Origin: Bacteroidales bacterium
GTDB lineage: Bacteria; Bacteroidota; Bacteroidia; Bacteroidales; UBA10428
Assembly (NCBI GenBank): GCA_016936215.1
Contig: JAFGPL010000235.1
Span: forward strand, 1 to 58,524
Length of the DNA stretch: 58,524 nucleotides
Reading direction: 5' to 3'
Shown here: positions 54,672 through 58,524 of the stretch, one piece after another
Position numbering within the stretch: position 1 is the stretch's first letter
Layout of the letters: the number at the start of each line of letters is the position of its first letter
The notes under the pieces: generated by a model
What the model was told of the DNA's origin: nothing
Databases searched by the model: none
What the model saw: the letters and a program-made list of their open reading frames with translations, nothing else
Position numbers and translations under genes: made by a program

Positions 54672-55163
54672 TTAAAGTTTGACAATTTTGAAAGATTTTA
54701 AAACATTTCCATTGAAACCGGTGATATTCAGTATGTAATGTCCGGATGAATATGACTGCATGTCAATCTGGTTGACTTCTTTGCCAAGGCTTTTCTGATC
54801 TACAATCCTGCCATTCAGGTCATAGAGTACAGCTTTCAAATCAGAGAAACCTCCGGTGCCTACCTTGATGGTAAGAAAATCGGAAGCAGGAAGCGGGTAT
54901 ACATCAAGTGTAAAAGAGAGTTCGGGGGCTTCAACCAGGGTCTGCACCTCGTAAGCAGGCTGCTGAAACCCTTGTGTTATTTGTGCCCCGGCAACAACAC
55001 CTGAAGACTGGATAACGCTTTCCCCGAGCGTCCACTGCAGATTTGCACCGGCGGCAATTCCTTCCCCTCCGGAGCTCGCCACCACCTGATGCTGGGCAGA
55101 GATCATCAGAGTAATCCCCCATGCCAGCAGGAATGTCAGAGCTAAAGTTGATTTTTTTAACAT
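54672..55163 (-). CDS. Small T9SS-sorted protein
   Basis: 163 aa from ATG 55163 (another ATG at 55193 would precede the signal peptide by ten polar residues). Signal peptide (~1-23, MISAQ), a short domain with the frequently seen pattern LQWTLGESVIQSSG ... TQGFQQP (residues ~30-70) and a T9SS C-terminal sorting domain (LDVYPLPASDFLTIKV ... GHYILNITG). Such tiny proteins commonly stand next to collagen/C1q-like surface proteins in this phylum. Role unknown. Confidence 0.8.
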   Translation of the reverse strand: MLKKSTLALTFLLAWGITLMISAQHQVVASSGGEGIAAGANLQWTLGESVIQSSGVVAGAQITQGFQQPAYEVQTLVEAPELSFTLDVYPLPASDFLTIKVGTGGFSDLKAVLYDLNGRIVDQKSLGKEVNQIDMQSYSSGHYILNITGFNGNVLKSFKIVKL

Positions 55164-55391
55164 AGTATTAATTTTAATTTGGTTTGATTTCAAAATAAGA
55201 TTTATGAATTGTGATTTGAAGCAATTTGCATACTTTGGTCCTTTTCTTTATCTCTATGCTGCAAACTTGCATGACCTGAAAATAAATTACAGGATTAGAA
55301 GAAAAAAAAATATGTGTTAAAAGATGCTTATAGAGGGATAAACAACAGGATATGAAGAATGAATAATTCTATAAATTGCAACAGACTGAAT

Positions 55392-56084
55392 TTACATTTT
55401 TCCAATTAAGTCCCTGATCTGAGAATCTATTTTATCCTGGTGAACTGCAAAAATTTCATTTTCTATAGAACCAAAGTCGCTGCTGTCTTTGGTAAATTGA
55501 ATCTTACCGTTGTTCAGGTAACTGATCTGATCGCAGATACCCGTAAGTGATTCAAGAATATGGGAGGTAACCAATATGGTCATGTCTGATTTTAATTGTT
55601 TCAGCAGGAGCTTTATTTTCTGAACAGTTTCCATGTCAATGCCATTGAAAGGTTCATCAAGAATCAGAATTTCTCTGTTAAGGGTAACAATTCCTATAAA
55701 AGCCAGTTTCTTCTTCATCCCGGTTGAATAGTCATCTACCAGCTTATCAAGCGGCAATTCAAACAAATTGTTCCACTTATCAATTTCGAAATTTTTGTTT
55801 TTGATTGAGAAAATAGCCAGGTACTCTCTTCCTGTTATTCTGGGGTAGAAATAATTGATAGTTTCAAGGTAGGCAATATCTTGTCGCTTCATTGCATGGC
55901 CATTATATAAAATGTCACCCTGTGTCATTTTCTTGATACCAAATATTGTATTTAACAGGGTGGTTTTACCCGAACCGTTTAATCCCACAAGCCCGTGAAT
56001 GGTGTTTGGTTTAATCTCCAGATCAAGATTATTCAATACATTCTGGTTTCCGTAATCAACTTTTATATTTCTAATTGATATCAT
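55392..56084 (-). CDS. ABC transporter ATP-binding protein
   Basis: 231 aa from ATG 56084 (TTG 56087 possible). Walker A GLNGSGKTT (~33-41), an unusual Q-loop region, signature DDYSTGMKKKLAFIG, Walker B ILILDEPFNGID and the switch His in LVTSHIL. One NBD of the drug/lipid-export type (ABC-2 class). Its start overlaps the end of the membrane-protein gene by 14 bp, which implies a coupled complex. Substrate unknown. Confidence 0.92.
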   Translation of the reverse strand: MISIRNIKVDYGNQNVLNNLDLEIKPNTIHGLVGLNGSGKTTLLNTIFGIKKMTQGDILYNGHAMKRQDIAYLETINYFYPRITGREYLAIFSIKNKNFEIDKWNNLFELPLDKLVDDYSTGMKKKLAFIGIVTLNREILILDEPFNGIDMETVQKIKLLLKQLKSDMTILVTSHILESLTGICDQISYLNNGKIQFTKDSSDFGSIENEIFAVHQDKIDSQIRDLIGKM

Positions 56085-57072
56085 CAAAATAATTTTCGAG
56101 GTTGTTTTTTGCTTTATTGTAATACTTTATGCCCATAAAAACCGGGGCCGGCCAGAAAAAGGGTACCAGTAAGAAAATAGTATTCAGCGCAACCAGGATG
56201 CTGTTACGGTTTAGACTGGCATGTTCCTGAAACAGTGCATACTTAAAAATAACAGAAAATATTTGTACAGAAACAGATATAAACAAGCCAAACGCCAGAA
56301 AATACCAGGTACCCGGCTGAAAAATCAATGATACCAAGATAATTGGAGCATATAAGATAAACAAATATCTCAGGCTTGAATATATTTTCCGGGTAAGAAA
56401 ACTCCCGGGTCCCGGGGCATAAATTTCTATTAGCTCCCTGGATTCGCCGTACAAATAAAATCCCGAAATTACAAATGAAATAAGAATTAATCCTACCGGG
56501 GCAAAATATGCCTTAAAAGCAAAAGCAGTGAAAAACAGGTAAAGCGGCAGCAGAATAACCAGATTTTTTCTGATTCCGCTTATCCATTCAAAATCTACCG
56601 GTTTTACAAATGGTACTTTGAACTTCAGCTTAATACTGTTTTGGGAAATAAAAGGATAAATAATGAATTTCAACCACTTTGACAGTATATTAATGTCAGT
56701 CTTAATCCTGAATAGCGGTATCAGTAAGCAAATTGCCATAAGCCCTGAAATACCTGTCCACTGCTTGTAGACGAGGCTAATGATAAATACGGGGACAGAT
56801 AATACCAGGTATTCAAACAGATAAACCGGGTAAGGATTAATGAATACTGTATGCAGAAACCGACTGTCTTTTCTGATGGTGTGGATTATAAAAAGAACTG
56901 CGCCGAATAAGAAAGGAATGATGGATACCTGTCCCGATTGCCCGACACCATTGATACATAGCATCGAGACATAGATACTTATTGCTAACAGCACAATCAG
57001 CCGTAAAATCCCTATCTCATTCAGAAATCTGAAAAGTTGAAAAATCCGTATCCTTAAAAATACTTTAATCAT
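56071..57072 (-). CDS. ABC-type membrane subunit, 8-10 spans
   Basis: About 333 aa from ATG 57072; GTG 57087 would add five residues. At least eight hydrophobic segments spread over the protein, with no recognised catalytic motif. Its place immediately upstream of, and overlapping, an ATPase gene makes it the probable permease of that transporter. Family not identified beyond this. Confidence 0.78.
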   Translation of the reverse strand: MIKVFLRIRIFQLFRFLNEIGILRLIVLLAISIYVSMLCINGVGQSGQVSIIPFLFGAVLFIIHTIRKDSRFLHTVFINPYPVYLFEYLVLSVPVFIISLVYKQWTGISGLMAICLLIPLFRIKTDINILSKWLKFIIYPFISQNSIKLKFKVPFVKPVDFEWISGIRKNLVILLPLYLFFTAFAFKAYFAPVGLILISFVISGFYLYGESRELIEIYAPGPGSFLTRKIYSSLRYLFILYAPIILVSLIFQPGTWYFLAFGLFISVSVQIFSVIFKYALFQEHASLNRNSILVALNTIFLLVPFFWPAPVFMGIKYYNKAKNNLENYFDDIN

Positions 57073-57195
57073 ATCACTTACTGACACATGACCTTAAACG
57101 GCTGAATAAATAATTTTTAATTGCAGCCTGAATTTCAGATACATGTTACATAAACACTATTTGACCGACACACAAGAAACGCAGAAAATCAGAAT

Positions 57196-58230
57196 TTATT
57201 CCTGCGGCACCTGTCTTTTTATCACAGCTTCTTCCCGAATTCTGTAGGCAATGATTTTGTAATAATCGTTCCCCCTTTTTTCACCGTATTCGGTATATGA
57301 TTTGGCAGCCCATTCCTTAGCTTTTTCAAGATCGCCCAGTACTTCGTATGCTACGGCAATGTTGAAAGCCGCCCGACGTGCCGCTTTCCGTTTACCGTTC
57401 AGCGCTTTTGTCCACGATTCGATAGCGCCGTTCCAGTCTGCTACTTCCGATTTTCTCACTCCAGCCCTGAGGTTATTATCCCTTTTGGGTTTGTTATAAA
57501 ACTCACGTGTCACCCTGTAATAACTTGGCGATATTCTTTCACCATATACCTTTCCTGCACCATAACTTGTCTGGTTAATTGCTTCCATTTTATTAAGTAA
57601 ATGATTCATGGCATCCTGTGCAGAGCTTCCCGAACCTTCAAAATTAAGTCGGTGTGCCACCTGGTACTCATCAAGAATTCTTTTGTTCACAGGATCATAC
57701 AACCTTACCCCATAATTAATAACGGCCACTGCTGTTACACGAAACCCGCCACCTTTTAGCGCATTGCCCTCGAGCACTTGTAAAGCAAGGTTTACGGGAT
57801 TGGCTATAATAAAGTCTGAATCGAAAATCTCGATACTCAGGATTGCATCTGCCTGGTGTTTGGTACATAAATCAGATACTTGGTTCCAGGGGAGAGGTGC
57901 CGGAAAAGTGGTTTTAGTACCACCACCCTTCATGCGCTCTGCTGATCTGATAATCTGAAACATATTGAATTCTGCACATACCTCCAGTGTACCGTCAATA
58001 GCCCTTTTAAGCGCCTGTTCATCTTGTTTGAACATTTCACCGGTCAATATCTGTTCGGTTTTTGTCTGAGAGGTGGGGTCCTTTAAAGTTCTGTCAATTA
58101 CTGCAATACTCCTTATATGTTCTGGTAATGTAATTAAGGCCGGCTGTAAAATATTCAATCTTACCCAGGCCATGCTGCATAGCAAAATTATTGTAACAGC
58201 AGCCAATATTGAGAATAATACTTTTTTCAT
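57196..58230 (-). CDS. DUF6340-like protein with TPR-like C-terminus
   Basis: 344 aa. An N-terminal hydrophobic segment (~5-21) contains a Cys (LLCSMAW) and is a signal or anchor; the start NILQPALITLPEHIRSIAVIDR resembles the DUF6340 lipoproteins of Bacteroidetes. The middle region has DAILSIEIFDSDF and NYGVRLYDPVNKRILDEYQ, and the last ~90 residues (WNGAIESWTKALNGKRKAARRAAFNIAVAYEVLGD, split) form two TPR-like repeats. Envelope-located, function unknown. A -7 box lies 25 bp upstream. Confidence 0.72.
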   Translation of the reverse strand: MKKVLFSILAAVTIILLCSMAWVRLNILQPALITLPEHIRSIAVIDRTLKDPTSQTKTEQILTGEMFKQDEQALKRAIDGTLEVCAEFNMFQIIRSAERMKGGGTKTTFPAPLPWNQVSDLCTKHQADAILSIEIFDSDFIIANPVNLALQVLEGNALKGGGFRVTAVAVINYGVRLYDPVNKRILDEYQVAHRLNFEGSGSSAQDAMNHLLNKMEAINQTSYGAGKVYGERISPSYYRVTREFYNKPKRDNNLRAGVRKSEVADWNGAIESWTKALNGKRKAARRAAFNIAVAYEVLGDLEKAKEWAAKSYTEYGEKRGNDYYKIIAYRIREEAVIKRQVPQE

Positions 58231-58255
58231 CCGTTCAAAATTTTATCATTTATAT

Positions 58256-58263
58256 CAAATATA
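58256..58263 (-). promoter_or_regulatory. -7 box of the DUF6340-like gene
   Basis: CAAATATA on plus = TATATTTG on minus, exact TAnnTTTG, 25 bases before ATG 58230. Confidence 0.6.
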
Positions 58264-58457
58264 TTAAAGATGTTTGACAATCGTTTTATTTATTACTTCA
58301 TTTTAGATAATAATGTTACATTTCAAAAATCCTGCCAATACCAATATTAAAAGTTCAACCTCAACATACAATTCTTATAGGAGTAAATAAAGTATTCAGG
58401 TATTTTGTTTATAATTTTACCTTAAATCCGCAAGTTATTTTGGTTTTTCCTATCAGG

Positions 58458-58502
58458 CTTCGACTACGCTCAGCCTGACAGTCACCCTGAGCGTAGTCGA
58501 AG
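58458..58502. repeat. REP-like palindrome
   Basis: CTTCGACTACGCTCAG (58458-58473) and CTGAGCGTAGTCGAAG (58487-58502) are perfect inverted 16-mers around 13 bases. This sequence type is found in many bacterial intergenic regions; one copy seen here, downstream of nothing visible at the window edge. Confidence 0.8.
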
Positions 58503-58524
58503 GGTGTTTATTTACAATTATATA

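Overview
The window is a chromosomal segment of a Bacteroidota (Bacteroidetes) bacterium, most likely a polysaccharide-degrading member of the Bacteroidales/Marinilabiliales side of the phylum. The evidence is several promoters of the phylum-specific form TTTG-N(16-20)-TAnnTTTG, three or four proteins with type IX secretion (T9SS) C-terminal sorting domains, SusC-like and other TonB-dependent receptors, KduI/KduD/Eda uronate genes with a LacI regulator, and Bacteroidetes-only families (DUF4468-like, DUF6340-like, MG2-plug proteins). There are no rRNA genes, CRISPR arrays or transposase genes; one tRNA-Arg(ACG) is present.

Layout. 1-5.5 kb is an AT-rich accessory region: a dCTP-deaminase-like gene cut by the window edge, a membrane protein, a small unknown protein and a beta-class DNA methyltransferase in one tight operon, then two isolated unknown genes separated by long non-coding spacers full of repeats (a duplicated ~97-bp segment, a 21-bp tandem repeat, palindromes). 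5.5-15 kb has a TonB-dependent receptor, a TPR sensor kinase/LytTR regulator pair and two tandem delta-60 repeat proteins with T9SS tails. 15-20.8 kb holds tRNA-Arg, a PAS/GAF kinase, dienelactone hydrolase, thioesterase, SDR and RarA. 20.8-26 kb is a xylose operon (xylB, GH3 beta-xylosidase, xylA) with a clear promoter and a palindrome upstream. 26-35.3 kb contains a heme/siderophore-type receptor, a hybrid kinase framed by near-identical fold-back repeats, and a very large PL11 rhamnogalacturonan lyase with two Ig-CBM35-like modules.

35.5-45.1 kb is a uronate-catabolism locus: kduI-kduD on the minus strand, a LacI regulator, a GH94 cellobiose phosphorylase, and KDPG aldolase plus a hexuronate MFS transporter on the plus strand. 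An identical 17-bp palindromic operator overlaps or abuts the -7 box of both the kduI and the eda promoters, tying both arms to the LacI protein. The kinase KdgK needed between KduD and Eda is not in the window.

45.2-52.8 kb is the most remarkable part. A SusC-like barrel protein has no recognisable TonB box and only a shrunken, degenerate plug. The next gene, 45 bp downstream, is a 1554-residue alpha-2-macroglobulin-like protein that carries a complete SusC-type TonB box and plug domain inserted between its macroglobulin domains and its thioester (GCFEQ) region. This looks like a TonB receptor split in two, with the plug carried in trans by a macroglobulin; no SusD gene is present.

53-58.5 kb ends with a DUF2541 protein, a C1q-domain protein and a small T9SS protein, an ABC transporter pair, a DUF6340-like protein, and a REP-like palindrome at the right edge.
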